Of a stretch of DNA of 60,521 bases, positions 1-8,850 are shown one piece after another. Position 1 is the stretch's first letter; the number at the start of each line of letters is the position of its first letter. A model generated the notes under the pieces. The model had not been told where the DNA came from, did no database searches, and saw only the letters and a list, made by a program, of their open reading frames with translations. Where the stretch lies: contig NZ_FYEH01000020.1 in assembly GCF_900187945.1 (NCBI RefSeq), forward strand, positions 1 to 60,521, in the 5' to 3' direction. A program made the position numbers and the translations under genes. Source of the stretch: Arboricoccus pini (GTDB lineage: Bacteria; Pseudomonadota; Alphaproteobacteria; Geminicoccales; Geminicoccaceae).

Positions 1-7
1 CCGGAGC

Positions 8-424
8 ATGGCCGAGCGCTTCGTCGCCCGGGCCGAGGCCGCCGCGCGCGAGACGCAGCCCAGGCCCGAGCGTCGCGAGGCCGCACCGCCGGCCGGGCCG
101 CGCCAGCCGCCGGGCGACTGGAGCCATTGCGCGGCGATACCCGAGCGCCAGGAGGAGGCGGAAGCGCTGGCCCTGGCCGATCTGCGCCGGGTGGCGCGGG
201 ACAACCGGGCTGAGCTGAACCGGCTGGCGGACAAGCTGGCGTCGGAAGCGGAGCGGATGGGTACGGGCCTTGGGCCCAGCGCGCTGCCCTCGCTTCGCCT
301 GGAGGCGGTGGCGCGTGGTGTGGCGCGGTACTGGCACGAACGGCCGGCCGAGAGCATGCAGGCGGCGATACGCTTGCAGGGTGCGAGGAAGATCGGCCGC
401 TATGGGACCGGCCCGCCCTCGTGA
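8..424 (+). CDS. Hypothetical protein of a repeated family, possibly 5'-partial
   Basis: I do not recognise a family. The product is 138 aa, with a Pro/Arg-rich N-terminus (about residues 1-40) and a helical, charged C-terminal part that includes ALADLRRVARDN and RYWHERPAESMQ. The ATG lies one base after GGAG, too close for a good ribosome binding site, so the true start may be outside the window. A second copy at the other end of the window (minus strand, 60189-60521) matches at all but three of about 110 shared residues, while several other codons differ only silently. That pattern suggests a protein kept under selection rather than a decayed fragment. It is followed by a strong hairpin at 483-503. 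Function unknown. Confidence 0.6.
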   Translation: MAERFVARAEAAARETQPRPERREAAPPAGPRQPPGDWSHCAAIPERQEEAEALALADLRRVARDNRAELNRLADKLASEAERMGTGLGPSALPSLRLEAVARGVARYWHERPAESMQAAIRLQGARKIGRYGTGPPS

Positions 425-514
425 TGGTGGCCGGGTAAGACTCGATCCTCACCCGCACCAACAACCCCGCCCCAACCCGGGTCCAGGGGGCGGTGCCCCC
501 TGGCCGCCGGAGGC
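92..514 (+). repeat. Left copy of a long inverted repeat
   Basis: Positions 92-514 match 60521-60098 read on the opposite strand. Similarity covers the end of the coding region, its stop codon, about 60 bases of spacer and a hairpin, and stops right after the shared GCCGCCGGAGGC. There are scattered substitutions and one single-base indel. The right copy is cut by the window edge, so the full repeat may be longer. The two copies lie about 60 kb apart in inverted orientation. Confidence 0.85.
483..503 (+). terminator. Hairpin downstream of the repeat protein
   Basis: Nine-base-pair GC-rich stem (483-491 with 495-503) and GGT loop, about 60 bases past the stop codon. The other copy of the repeat has the same stem with two compensatory base-pair changes, so the fold itself seems conserved. 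There is no T-tract, so the role could be a Rho-independent-like terminator or a REP-like palindrome. Confidence 0.5.
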
Positions 515-537
515 ATCCCTGCTTTCTCGCAGCGAGA

Positions 538-557
538 CGGCGATCATCAGATCGCCG
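538..557 (-). terminator. Possible dctA terminator hairpin
   Basis: Perfect 8-bp stem CGGCGATC/GATCGCCG with a 4-base loop, 20 bases beyond the dctA stop. A second short hairpin (TCTCG CAG CGAGA) lies next to it. No T-run follows, so termination is only inferred from position. Confidence 0.35.
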
Positions 558-577
558 AGGGCCGCCGGAGGCTGCTT

Positions 578-1903
578 TCACACTGCCGCTTCGTTTTCCT
601 GTTCGGGGAGGCGCTGTGCGAGGGCCTGGCTGAGGCGTTCGGTATCGAGTTCGTTTTCCCAGCGGGCGACGACGATGGTGGCGACAGCGTTGCCGACGAA
701 GTTGGTCAGTGAGCGGCATTCCGACATGAAGCGGTCGACACCGAGTATGAGGGCCATACCGGCGACGGGGACGGCGGGGACGACGGAGAGGGTGGCGGCG
801 AGCGTGATGAAGCCGGCGCCGGTGACGCCGGCGGCGCCTTTGGAACTGAGCATGGCGACGAGGAGGAGGAGGATTTGCTGGCCGATGGAGAGATCAATGT
901 TCATTGCCTGGGCGATGAAGAGGGCGGCCAGCGTCATGTAGATATTGGTGCCGTCGAGATTGAAGGAATAGCCGGTTGGCACGACAAGGCCGACGACGGA
1001 TTTGGAGCAGCCGGCGCGCTCGAGCTTTTCCATGAGCGTCGGGAGGGCGGATTCCGACGAGCTGGTGCCGAGTACGAGGAGGAGTTCCTCCTTGATGAAG
1101 CGGATGAGGGCTAAGATCGAGAAGCCATTATAGCGGGCGACGAGGCCAAGGACGACGAGGACGAAGATGAGCGAGGTGGCGTAGAAGGTGAGGACGAGCA
1201 TGGCGAGATTGACGACCGCGCCGATGCCGTATTTGCCGATGGTGAAGGCCATGGCGCCGAAAGCGCCTATGGGGGCTGCCTTCATGAGGATGTGCACGAC
1301 CTTAAAGATGGCGGCCATGCTGGCATTGACGAGCTTGAGGACAGGTTCGCCTTTCTCGCCGATCATGCCCAGGGCGATACCAAAGAGGATGGCGAAGAAG
1401 AGGACCTGGAGGATATCGCCATTGACCAGGCCGCTGATGGCGGAGGCTGGGATGATGTTCATAAGGAAGCCCGTGAGGGTCTGCTCATGGGCTGCGGCGG
1501 CGTAGCTGGCAACGGCTTTGGCATCGATCGAGGCGGGGTCGACGTTGAGGCCGCTGCCTGGCTGAACGACATTGGCGACGACCATGCCGATGATCAGGGC
1601 CAGGGTCGAGAAGAAGAGGAAATAGAGCATCGCCTTGCCGGCGACGCGGCCGACCTTCTTAAGGTCGCTCATGGAGGCAATGCCGGCGATGACCGTCAGG
1701 AAGATCACGGGAGCGATGACCATCTTGACGAGCTTGATGAACGCGTCGCCCAGAGGTTTCATCGACTCGCCAATGCCGGGATAGAAATGGCCGAGCGCGA
1801 TGCCGAGGACGATGGCGATCACGACCTGGACATAGAGATGGCCGAGGAGCGATGTTTTGCGGGCCTGCGGTCTAGGGCTCGGTGTCGTGGCGCTCAGGGC
1901 CAT
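578..1903 (-). CDS. dctA: C4-dicarboxylate:cation symporter DctA
   Basis: Inner-membrane carrier of the DAACS family, importing succinate, fumarate or malate with protons or sodium. The 441-aa protein has the usual length and hydrophobic pattern. Visible family signatures are [18 protein letters not shown] near the N-terminus, the serine-rich re-entrant loop [11 protein letters not shown] and the following [13 protein letters not shown]. The start is an ATG with GGGAG nine bases upstream. It stands alone on the minus strand. No DctB/DctD sensor pair is visible nearby, so regulation cannot be read from context. A glutamate/aspartate carrier of the same family is the main alternative; the sequence looks closer to DctA. 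Confidence 0.93.
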   Translation of the reverse strand: MALSATTPSPRPQARKTSLLGHLYVQVVIAIVLGIALGHFYPGIGESMKPLGDAFIKLVKMVIAPVIFLTVIAGIASMSDLKKVGRVAGKAMLYFLFFSTLALIIGMVVANVVQPGSGLNVDPASIDAKAVASYAAAAHEQTLTGFLMNIIPASAISGLVNGDILQVLFFAILFGIALGMIGEKGEPVLKLVNASMAAIFKVVHILMKAAPIGAFGAMAFTIGKYGIGAVVNLAMLVLTFYATSLIFVLVVLGLVARYNGFSILALIRFIKEELLLVLGTSSSESALPTLMEKLERAGCSKSVVGLVVPTGYSFNLDGTNIYMTLAALFIAQAMNIDLSIGQQILLLLVAMLSSKGAAGVTGAGFITLAATLSVVPAVPVAGMALILGVDRFMSECRSLTNFVGNAVATIVVARWENELDTERLSQALAQRLPEQENEAAV

Positions 1904-2044
1904 GAGATCGTTGCTCCCTCGCTGCGGCCGACGCCTCGTTTCCGCGGGGACCGAGGCTCGGACGATTGGGTTTGTGGGCCATCTTGGCGCGGGTGTGCGC
2001 CATCAGATGGGCACTAGCCAAGTGCTACCCGAAGCACAAGGATG

Positions 2045-3031
2045 TTACGGCAGGCTGCCGCCCAGCTCGTCCTCGATATGCACCTTAATGATCTCATCGA
2101 AGGAGGAATCGGCTTTGAAGCCCAGGGCCAGAGCGCGTGTGGGGGTAAAATCACGAGCCCAGCCGCCGACCATTTTCTGAATGGCGGGGTCGTGTTCGCG
2201 GCGAATTAGGGCCACGGCCTTGTCGCCGGCGATGCGGCGGAGTGCCTCGATCTGCTCGGCGACGGTGGCGGAGAGGCCGGGGAGCGAAAGGTTGCGGCGG
2301 CCTTCGAGTCGGCTTGTATCGAGGGTGGCCGCATGGAGGAGGAAGCCGACGCAGGAGCGGGGGCTGGCGTGCCAGTGGCGCATCGAATCGTCGACCGGCA
2401 GGACAGCTTCCTGGCCGATGAGCGGCTCGCGCAGGATGTTGGAGAAGAAGCCGGAGGCTGCTTTGTTGGGCTTGCCTGGACGGATGCAGATGGTGGGCAG
2501 GCGAATGCCGATGCCGTCCATGAAGCCGCGGCGACTATAATCGTTGAGGAGAAGCTCGCCGATCGCCTTTTGCGTTCCGTAGCAGGTGAGCGGGGCTGAG
2601 AGGAACTCGTCGCCGATGGTATCGCCGAACGGAGCGCCGAAGACGGCGATGGAGGAGGTGAAGACGAGGCGGGGGAGGTAGGGCTCGTTCATACCCTCTT
2701 GGCGGATGGCCTCGAAGAGGAAGCGGGTGCCATCGAGATTGATGCGATAGCCTTTGTCGAAATCCGCCTCGGCTTCGCCCGAGACGATCGCGGCCAAATG
2801 GAAGATGATGTCGGGGCGCGTGGCGACGATGGCGGGTGCGGTGGCGGGATCGGCGAGATCGGCCGCCCGGGCGACGCTCTCGCCCTTGAAGGCCGGGGGT
2901 ACGCTTGGTTCGATGACGTCGAGGAGGGTTAGCTTGGTGATCGGCTTGGCGCCGACGGCGCCGTCCTTCGCCAGTCGCTCGGTCAGCTTGCGGCCGACCA
3001 TGCCGGCGGCACCGATAATGAGAACGTGCAT
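2045..3031 (-). CDS. denD: NAD-dependent sugar-acid dehydrogenase, DenD-like (D-erythronate dehydrogenase)
   Basis: Extended short-chain dehydrogenase/epimerase, 328 aa, with the N-terminal dinucleotide-binding motif GAAGMVGRKL, the HLAAIVSGEA segment and an active-site YGTQK (Tyr/Lys pair). The MHVLIIGAAGMVGRKL start and overall pattern match the D-erythronate dehydrogenase group, which oxidises D-erythronate to 2-oxo-tetronate. A good Shine-Dalgarno (GGGAGGGG) precedes the ATG. The partners expected in a tetronate operon (OtnK/OtnC/DenH-like) are not next to it, so the exact substrate is uncertain; a general uronate or nucleoside-sugar epimerase/dehydrogenase remains possible. Confidence 0.75.
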   Translation of the reverse strand: MHVLIIGAAGMVGRKLTERLAKDGAVGAKPITKLTLLDVIEPSVPPAFKGESVARAADLADPATAPAIVATRPDIIFHLAAIVSGEAEADFDKGYRINLDGTRFLFEAIRQEGMNEPYLPRLVFTSSIAVFGAPFGDTIGDEFLSAPLTCYGTQKAIGELLLNDYSRRGFMDGIGIRLPTICIRPGKPNKAASGFFSNILREPLIGQEAVLPVDDSMRHWHASPRSCVGFLLHAATLDTSRLEGRRNLSLPGLSATVAEQIEALRRIAGDKAVALIRREHDPAIQKMVGGWARDFTPTRALALGFKADSSFDEIIKVHIEDELGGSLP

Positions 3032-3129
3032 GACGCCCCTCCCTTTTTACTTCTGGCCGATCGCTCGCGGCCTATCGGTCGGCTAAAGGGCGAATTGGGC
3101 GGCCTGTCAACTGCGAGACTTGGCGGAGG

Positions 3130-4404
3130 TCAACTGGCGGCACGGAGAAGTTGGCGGGGGTGGGTGCGAAGGCGGAACTGAGTGGTGCGGATCATTTCGC
3201 GGATGCGCGGCTGAATCTCGGTGCGCCAGCGCGTACCGTTGAAGACGCCATAATGGCCAACACCCGGCTGGACATAATGATAGCGGAGCTCCGTTGGCAG
3301 ATTGGTGCAAAGGTCGTGGGCCGCTTCGGTCTGGCCAAGGCCGCAGATGTCGTCGCGCTCGCCCTCGACGGTCATCAAGGTGACGTCATCGATGGCGGTG
3401 CAGTCGACTGGCCGGCCCTGATAAGTGAGTCGCCCATCGGCGAGCTGCTGTTCGATGAATACCTTGGCCACCGTCTGGAGGTAGAATTCGGCAGGCAGGT
3501 CCATGACCGCCAGGTATTCGGCGTAGAAGCGTCGATGCTGTTGGGTGCTGTCGCAGTCGCCCTTCACGAGGTTCTTGAAGTACTCGTGGTGCGCCGAGAT
3601 GTGGCGATTGAGGTTCATGCTGACGAAGCCCGAGAGCTGCACGAAGCCCGGATAGACTCGGCGCATCCAGCCGGGATTGGGCCAGGACACGTAGCTGATG
3701 ACGTTGCGCTCGAACCAGTCGATGCCGTGCGCCTGGGCGAAGCGATTGACCTCGGTAGGATTGCGTCGCGTGTCGATCGGACCGCCCATGAGCGTCAAGG
3801 AGGCCGGGCGACAGCGTTCGTTCGCGGCCGCCATGAGGGCGGTGGCCGCCAAGGCCGGGACGGCCGGTTGGCAAACGGCGATCACATGGACGTCATTGCC
3901 GAGGAAGCGGATGAACTCGATGACGTGGCTGATGAAGGAGTCGAGGTCGAACGGGCCTTCCCAGGCGGGTACGTCGCGGGCGTCGCGCCAATCGGTGATA
4001 TAGAGGTTATGTTCGGGCAGCATGGCCTGCACCGTACCGCGCAGCAAGGTGGCGTGATGGCCGGACATTGGTGCCAGGAGCAGCACCTTGGGGTCGTATC
4101 GCTTGCCGCAAACCGTTTCGTCACGGTCGAAATGGAGCAGGTCGCAAAAGGGCGTGCGGGTGACGATTTCTTCGTGAATAGGGACGGTCAGGCCGCCGAT
4201 TCGCGTCTCGCTGATGCCCCAACAGGGCTTCGGATAGCGCTTGGTCACGTCCTCGAAGAGTTCGCAGCCGGCTGCCAGCATTCGAGTGAGGTCGCTGGCG
4301 GCGAAAGGGTTGAGCGGCGACTCGGCCATCTGGCGCACGAGACGCGATTGCGCGCGCCAGGGCGCCATCATCGACTGCAAAATCTCATAGGTCTGATAGA
4401 GCAC
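3130..4404 (-). CDS. phaZ: Intracellular polyhydroxyalkanoate depolymerase
   Basis: Alpha/beta-hydrolase that mobilises cytoplasmic polyhydroxybutyrate granules. The 424-aa length is typical of the Ralstonia-type i-PHA depolymerases. The nucleophile motif reads AVCQP, with Cys178 replacing the usual lipase-box Ser, characteristic of this class. The family N-terminus (LYQTYEILQSMMAPWR) and the C-terminal GVGHYGVFNGTRWR, which carries the likely catalytic His, are also present. Start is GTG preceded by GAAGG. The promoter should lie in the 554-base gap upstream. A putative phasin-like gene at 12551-13099 is the only other candidate granule gene in the window. Confidence 0.93.
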   Translation of the reverse strand: MLYQTYEILQSMMAPWRAQSRLVRQMAESPLNPFAASDLTRMLAAGCELFEDVTKRYPKPCWGISETRIGGLTVPIHEEIVTRTPFCDLLHFDRDETVCGKRYDPKVLLLAPMSGHHATLLRGTVQAMLPEHNLYITDWRDARDVPAWEGPFDLDSFISHVIEFIRFLGNDVHVIAVCQPAVPALAATALMAAANERCRPASLTLMGGPIDTRRNPTEVNRFAQAHGIDWFERNVISYVSWPNPGWMRRVYPGFVQLSGFVSMNLNRHISAHHEYFKNLVKGDCDSTQQHRRFYAEYLAVMDLPAEFYLQTVAKVFIEQQLADGRLTYQGRPVDCTAIDDVTLMTVEGERDDICGLGQTEAAHDLCTNLPTELRYHYVQPGVGHYGVFNGTRWRTEIQPRIREMIRTTQFRLRTHPRQLLRAAS

Positions 4405-4958
4405 GACGCACGCCTTCGGGCAAAAATCCTGCTGCAGCGCAAGCTAATCTAAGCCGAAGCCGGTCGCGGGGCAAAGGCCAATGATCGAACGGGCAATTCC
4501 CTCTTACGCTCGAAGCCGGCCGACGACAGCTATTGCCCCGGCGCGGCCCTTCTCCCGTCGTCTGGCCCCGCGCTAGGGCGGCACCGATGCGGGAGACGAC
4601 TACTGGTCAAACCGAGGGAGGGCAGCCTCTTTGCGCCAAGGACAGCTCTCGAAGTCGCAGCCGCCCATCATCGATCCGGGGTTCCCAGCGGCGGCGATCA
4701 TGACAGCGGGGCCATAAAGTGCCGCCGATGGGCACCCTTGAGTCTTTTTATGGATATCGCCATGCCGTTCATCGTCGCCACGGGCTCATCAACGTCTCTT
4801 GCGCGTGGCCAGTGCCGCGCGACAGCGTGGCGAAAGCGATCACGCTCTATTCACAACGATGCTCAGAAAAGCCCCTTGGCGACAATCTCAATGGGGGCTC
4901 CGCGCGTTCGCCTCCGGCCCGGCGCGCATCACGACCGGGCGTCAAGCGGACCCGGATG
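4405..4958. other. 554-base gap between phaZ and dnaJ
   Basis: No open frame here looks like a real gene on either strand: short ones exist but are Arg/Ser-rich shadows without recognisable motifs. It should hold the phaZ promoter (minus strand) and the dnaJ 3' end. I found no tRNA, convincing terminator or repeat. Confidence 0.5.
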
Positions 4959-6089
4959 CTAATCGCGCAACTCGTCCCAGAATTCCTTGACACGTGCGAA
5001 GAAACCCTCGGACTCTGGATTCTGTCCCTTGGGCGCTCCGGCTTCCTCTTTCTCGAACTCGCGCAGCAGCTCTTCCTGCCGTTTGGTCAGCTTTTGTGGG
5101 GTTTCGACGACGATTTCGACGAAGAGATCGCCGCGCGTCGTGCCCTGGAGTTCGGTCAGCCCATTGCCACGCAGGCGAATCTGCTTGCCGGTCTGGGTGC
5201 CTTCCGGCACCGCCATCCTCAGACGCTTGCCGTCGATCGTCGGCACGTCGACCTGGCCTCCCAAGGCCGCCACGGTCATCGGAATGGGTGCCCGGCAGAA
5301 TAAATGCGTGCCTTCGCGCTTGAACATGCGATGCGGCGCAATGGAGACGAAGATATAGAGATCGCCCGGCTGGCCCCCACGCAGACCGGCCTCCCCTTCG
5401 CCGGTCAAACGGATCCGTGTGCCGTCCTCGACGCCCTGCGGCACGGTGACAACCAGCGTCTTTTCCTTGTGCACGCGTCCGGCCCCCTGGCAGGCCCGGC
5501 ACGGATCGGCGATGACGCGCCCGGCCCCCTGGCAGGCGGCACAGGTGCGCTCAATCATGAAGAAACCCTGCTGGGCACGTACCCGCCCGGTACCCCGGCA
5601 GGTAGTGCAGGTCGTCGGATCGGCCCCCTGCGCTGATCCGCTGCCATTGCAGACCTCACAGTGAACCGAGGTCGGCACGCGGATCTGGGCCTTCTTGCCG
5701 ACAAACGCCTCTTCGAGCGTGATCGTCAGATTGTAGCGGAGATCGGCGCCCCTCGCGCCACCCCCCCGTCGACGGCCACCGCCAACGAAATCGCTGAACA
5801 GGTCGTCAAAGACATCGGCAAACGAACCGAAATCGAAGCCGCCCCTTGCACCGGAAGCGCCGCCTTCGAAAGCCTGATGGCCGAACTGGTCATAAGCGGC
5901 CCGTTTTTGCGGATCCTTGAGGACTTCGTAGGCCTCGCTGATTTCCTTGAACTTCGTTTCGGCCGTGGCATCGCCGGGATTGCGGTCGGGATGCCATTTC
6001 ATCGCCAACTGGCGATAGACCTTCTTGAGCTCACCCTCGCCGCATTGCCGCGAGACGCCGAGAACCTCGTAGTAATCAGCCTTCGCCAT
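4959..6089 (-). CDS. dnaJ: Chaperone protein DnaJ
   Basis: Hsp40 co-chaperone that delivers unfolded clients to DnaK and stimulates its ATPase. The 376-aa protein shows all class A parts in order: J domain with HPD ([10 protein letters not shown], about residues 30-40), a Gly/Phe-rich linker ([21 protein letters not shown] region), four CxxCxGxG-type zinc motifs ([48 protein letters not shown]) and the substrate-binding C-terminal domain. It lies 140 bp downstream of dnaK on the same strand, the classical order, with a hairpin between them that may reduce dnaJ expression relative to dnaK. Confidence 0.97.
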   Translation of the reverse strand: MAKADYYEVLGVSRQCGEGELKKVYRQLAMKWHPDRNPGDATAETKFKEISEAYEVLKDPQKRAAYDQFGHQAFEGGASGARGGFDFGSFADVFDDLFSDFVGGGRRRGGGARGADLRYNLTITLEEAFVGKKAQIRVPTSVHCEVCNGSGSAQGADPTTCTTCRGTGRVRAQQGFFMIERTCAACQGAGRVIADPCRACQGAGRVHKEKTLVVTVPQGVEDGTRIRLTGEGEAGLRGGQPGDLYIFVSIAPHRMFKREGTHLFCRAPIPMTVAALGGQVDVPTIDGKRLRMAVPEGTQTGKQIRLRGNGLTELQGTTRGDLFVEIVVETPQKLTKRQEELLREFEKEEAGAPKGQNPESEGFFARVKEFWDELRD

Positions 6090-6163
6090 CTTCCGACATA
6101 TCCACTCGTGGCAATATCAACTTGCAGCGGACCGGCTTCAGCACATGTCCGGCACAATGCAAG

Positions 6164-6192
6164 AAGGATCGAATGCCGGGCATTCGATCCTT
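6164..6192 (-). terminator. Hairpin between dnaK and dnaJ
   Basis: A 13-bp perfect stem (6164-6176 with 6180-6192) and a three-base loop, 38 bases past the dnaK stop. On the minus strand it is followed by a modestly T-rich stretch (CTTCTTGC). It may be a partial terminator or an mRNA-stabilising 3' structure that sets the dnaK:dnaJ ratio. Confidence 0.5.
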
Positions 6193-6229
6193 TGTCTTGC
6201 TCCTAGGCCCCCAAGGACCGTCCCAAGGA

Positions 6230-8149
6230 TCAGGCCGAACGACGCTTGTCGTCGTCCACTTCCTCGAAATCGGCATCGACGACACCATCGTCAGCGGCCT
6301 TACTCGCGCTTTCCGTCTCATCGCCTCCGGCAGCGCCGCCCTCGGACTGGCTCTTATACATGGCCTCGCCGAGCTTCATGGAGGCCTGCGCCAACACCTC
6401 GGTCTTGCTCTTGATCGCCTCAGCATCCTCGCCGTCGATGACCGACTTCAAATCGGCGAGTGCTGCCTCGATCGCAGAACGATCGCCGGCGGCGACCTTG
6501 TCGCCATATTCCTTAAGGTTCTTGTCGGTCGAGTAGATCAGGCTGTCCGCATGATTCTTGGCCTCGATGACCTCACGCCGCTTCTTGTCTTCTTCGGCAT
6601 GCGATTCCGCTTCCTTGACCATCTTCTCAATCTCGGCCTCGCTCAGGCCGCCCGATGCCTGGATGCGGATCTGCTGCTCCTTGCCCGTAGCCTTGTCCTT
6701 GGCCGAGACATTGACGATGCCGTTCGCGTCGATATCGAACGTCACCTCGATCTGCGGCATGCCACGCGGTGCGGGCGGGATACCCATCAGATCGAACTGG
6801 CCAAGGGGTTTGTTCTGGGCGGCGAGCTCGCGCTCACCCTGGAAGACCCGGATCGTCACCGCGGATTGATTATCCTCAGCCGTCGAGAAGACCTGACTCT
6901 TCTTGGTCGGGATGGTCGTATTTCGGTCGATGATACGCGTGAAGACGCCACCCAGCGTCTCGATACCGAGCGAGAGAGGGGTGACGTCCAGGAGCAGCAC
7001 GTCCTTGACTTCACCCGACAGCACCGCTGCCTGGATCGCCGCACCGATGGCCACGACCTCATCGGGGTTGACACCCTTATGCGGTTCCTTGCCGAAGAAA
7101 TTCTTCACGGTCTCGACGACCTTGGGCATGCGCGTCATGCCGCCGACCAGCACGACCTCGTTGATGTCGGCCGCTTTCAATCCGGCATCCTGGAGCGCCT
7201 TGCGGCATGGCTCAATCGTCCGGGTAACGAGATCGTCGACGAGGCTCTCGAGCTTCGCCCGGCTGATCTTCATCGTGAGATGCTTGGGGCCCGTCGCATC
7301 GGCCGTGATGAACGGCAGATTGACCTCGGTCTGCGTTGTGGAGGAGAGCTCTATCTTGGCCTTCTCTGCGGCCTCCTTCAGGCGCTGAAGCGCCAGCCGG
7401 TCGCCGCGCAGGTCGATGCCATGCTCTTTCTTGAACTCATCGGCCATGTAGTCGATGATGCGCTTGTCGAAGTCTTCGCCGCCGAGGAACGTGTCGCCAT
7501 TGGTCGACTTGACCTCGAAAACACCGTCGCCGATCTCGAGGATCGAGACGTCAAACGTGCCGCCGCCCAGGTCATAGACCGCGATCGTCTGGTTGGCACC
7601 CTTGTCCATGCCGTAGGCGAGGGCGGCCGCCGTCGGCTCGTTGATGATGCGCAGGACCTCAAGCCCGGCGATCTTGCCGGCATCCTTGGTGGCCTGGCGC
7701 TGGCTGTCGTTGAAGTAGGCCGGTACCGTGATGACCGCCTTGTCGACCGGCTGGCCGAGATAGCGCTCGGCCGTCTGCTTCATCTTCTTGAGGACTTCAG
7801 CGGAGATCTGCGAAGGCGCCTTCTTCTCGCCCCGGGCCTCGACCCAAACGTCGCCATTGTCGGCGCGCGCGATCTTGTAGGGCACCATGTCGATGTCCTT
7901 GCGCACGACCGGATCATCGAACCGGCGGCCGATCAGGCGCTTGACGGCAAAGATCGTGTTCTCCGGATTCGTCACCGCCTGCCGTTTTGCAGGCATGCCG
8001 ACCAAGATCTCACCATCCTCGGTATAGCCTACCATGGAAGGCGTCGTGCGCACGCCTTCTTCATTCTCGATGACCCGGGCGTTCTTGCCCTCCATCACCG
8101 CGACACAACTATTCGTCGTACCGAGATCGATGCCGATGATCTTGCTCAT
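6230..8149 (-). CDS. dnaK: Chaperone protein DnaK (Hsp70)
   Basis: ATP-dependent Hsp70 chaperone, 639 aa, full length. The N-terminal ATPase domain has [14 protein letters not shown] (phosphate loop), [14 protein letters not shown] and [10 protein letters not shown]. The interdomain linker is [19 protein letters not shown], followed by the substrate-binding domain and a C-terminal lid ending in an acidic DFEEVDDDK tail. The ATG has GAGAGG seven bases upstream. The preceding gap carries a candidate heat-shock promoter at 8285-8313. dnaJ follows on the same strand; grpE is not in the window. Confidence 0.98.
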   Translation of the reverse strand: MSKIIGIDLGTTNSCVAVMEGKNARVIENEEGVRTTPSMVGYTEDGEILVGMPAKRQAVTNPENTIFAVKRLIGRRFDDPVVRKDIDMVPYKIARADNGDVWVEARGEKKAPSQISAEVLKKMKQTAERYLGQPVDKAVITVPAYFNDSQRQATKDAGKIAGLEVLRIINEPTAAALAYGMDKGANQTIAVYDLGGGTFDVSILEIGDGVFEVKSTNGDTFLGGEDFDKRIIDYMADEFKKEHGIDLRGDRLALQRLKEAAEKAKIELSSTTQTEVNLPFITADATGPKHLTMKISRAKLESLVDDLVTRTIEPCRKALQDAGLKAADINEVVLVGGMTRMPKVVETVKNFFGKEPHKGVNPDEVVAIGAAIQAAVLSGEVKDVLLLDVTPLSLGIETLGGVFTRIIDRNTTIPTKKSQVFSTAEDNQSAVTIRVFQGERELAAQNKPLGQFDLMGIPPAPRGMPQIEVTFDIDANGIVNVSAKDKATGKEQQIRIQASGGLSEAEIEKMVKEAESHAEEDKKRREVIEAKNHADSLIYSTDKNLKEYGDKVAAGDRSAIEAALADLKSVIDGEDAEAIKSKTEVLAQASMKLGEAMYKSQSEGGAAGGDETESASKAADDGVVDADFEEVDDDKRRSA

Positions 8150-8284
8150 TAATCAACCTCTCGCATTACCCGTTGAACCAAGCACACTTCCGCGCAAGCG
8201 AGCCTGGATGCAACAGCAGGCGAACCTCGTCGCGGATCGAATGGGATGCCGGTCTGCATAGCAACCACATCCCGGCGCGAGGCT

Positions 8285-8313
8285 GATATGGGAAGGGGCC
8301 GGGGATCGTGCAA
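8285..8313 (-). promoter_or_regulatory. Candidate sigma-32 (RpoH) promoter of dnaK
   Basis: On the minus strand TTGCAC (8313-8308) and CCCATATC (8292-8285) are separated by 15 bases, resembling the alphaproteobacterial RpoH consensus (CTTG-type -35, CCCATNT-type -10). It lies about 135 bases before the dnaK ATG, in the only gap where a dnaK promoter could be. Based on visual matching only. Confidence 0.4.
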
Positions 8314-8379
8314 CCAGTGCCCCTCGCCTCGTCGACAAGAGAGGCCGTAAAGGCCAAAGCCCGCCCGATCTTGCCTCCT

Positions 8380-8850
8380 TCAGGCGCTGAGCGAGGTCGG
8401 CAGCCTGGCCGGTGTCTGGGCGACCGGCGCCATGGGCGAGCCTGCGACGGCCATGCTGGCGCGGGCAAGCTGTGCCCAGGCCCCCCGAATGTCCGCGAAC
8501 TTGTCGATCAGCAGGTCGCATATCCCCGGGTCGTTCTTGATGTCGATGCGGGTAATCTGGACGAAGGCGGTGGTATAGAAATTGTGTAGATCCTGCGCCG
8601 CCTGGCCGCCTTTGTCGTGATCGAGGCAGTTCTGAAGTCCATCCACGATCGCCGCTGCCTTGGCGACATTGGCATGCCGTTCCTCGATGAGATTCTGGCC
8701 CATGGCGGCCTTGGCTTTTCTGAGAAAGCCGATGATCCCGTCATAGAGCATGACCACCTGATAGACGGGCGGCAATGTCGCATGCGCGGCCTTATAGGCC
8801 CCGTGCTTTTCAGCGGCGTCGAGGGTCTGGGCGTTCGGAAAGGCGTTCAA
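8380..8850 (-). CDS. fliS: Flagellar export chaperone FliS
   Basis: Cytoplasmic chaperone that binds flagellin and keeps it unpolymerised until secretion. The 156-aa helical protein has the family features YQVVMLYDGIIGFLRKAKAAM and the later LHNFYTTAFVQIT. The start overlaps the fliD stop (ATGA), so the two are translationally coupled. The Ala/Pro-rich tail after about residue 130 is longer than in enterobacterial FliS. It is the last gene of the flagellar cluster; dnaK follows after a 230-base gap with its own candidate promoter. Confidence 0.9.
   Translation of the reverse strand: MNAFPNAQTLDAAEKHGAYKAAHATLPPVYQVVMLYDGIIGFLRKAKAAMGQNLIEERHANVAKAAAIVDGLQNCLDHDKGGQAAQDLHNFYTTAFVQITRIDIKNDPGICDLLIDKFADIRGAWAQLARASMAVAGSPMAPVAQTPARLPTSLSA

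Noticed and set aside
3151-4452. A 433-codon open frame opposite phaZ
   Set aside because: Shadow of phaZ, which has full family motifs and a proper start.
6122-8152. A 676-codon open frame on the plus strand opposite dnaK
   Set aside because: It is the complement of the highly conserved dnaK gene, with Asp/Arg/His-rich composition and no domain. High GC creates such shadows.
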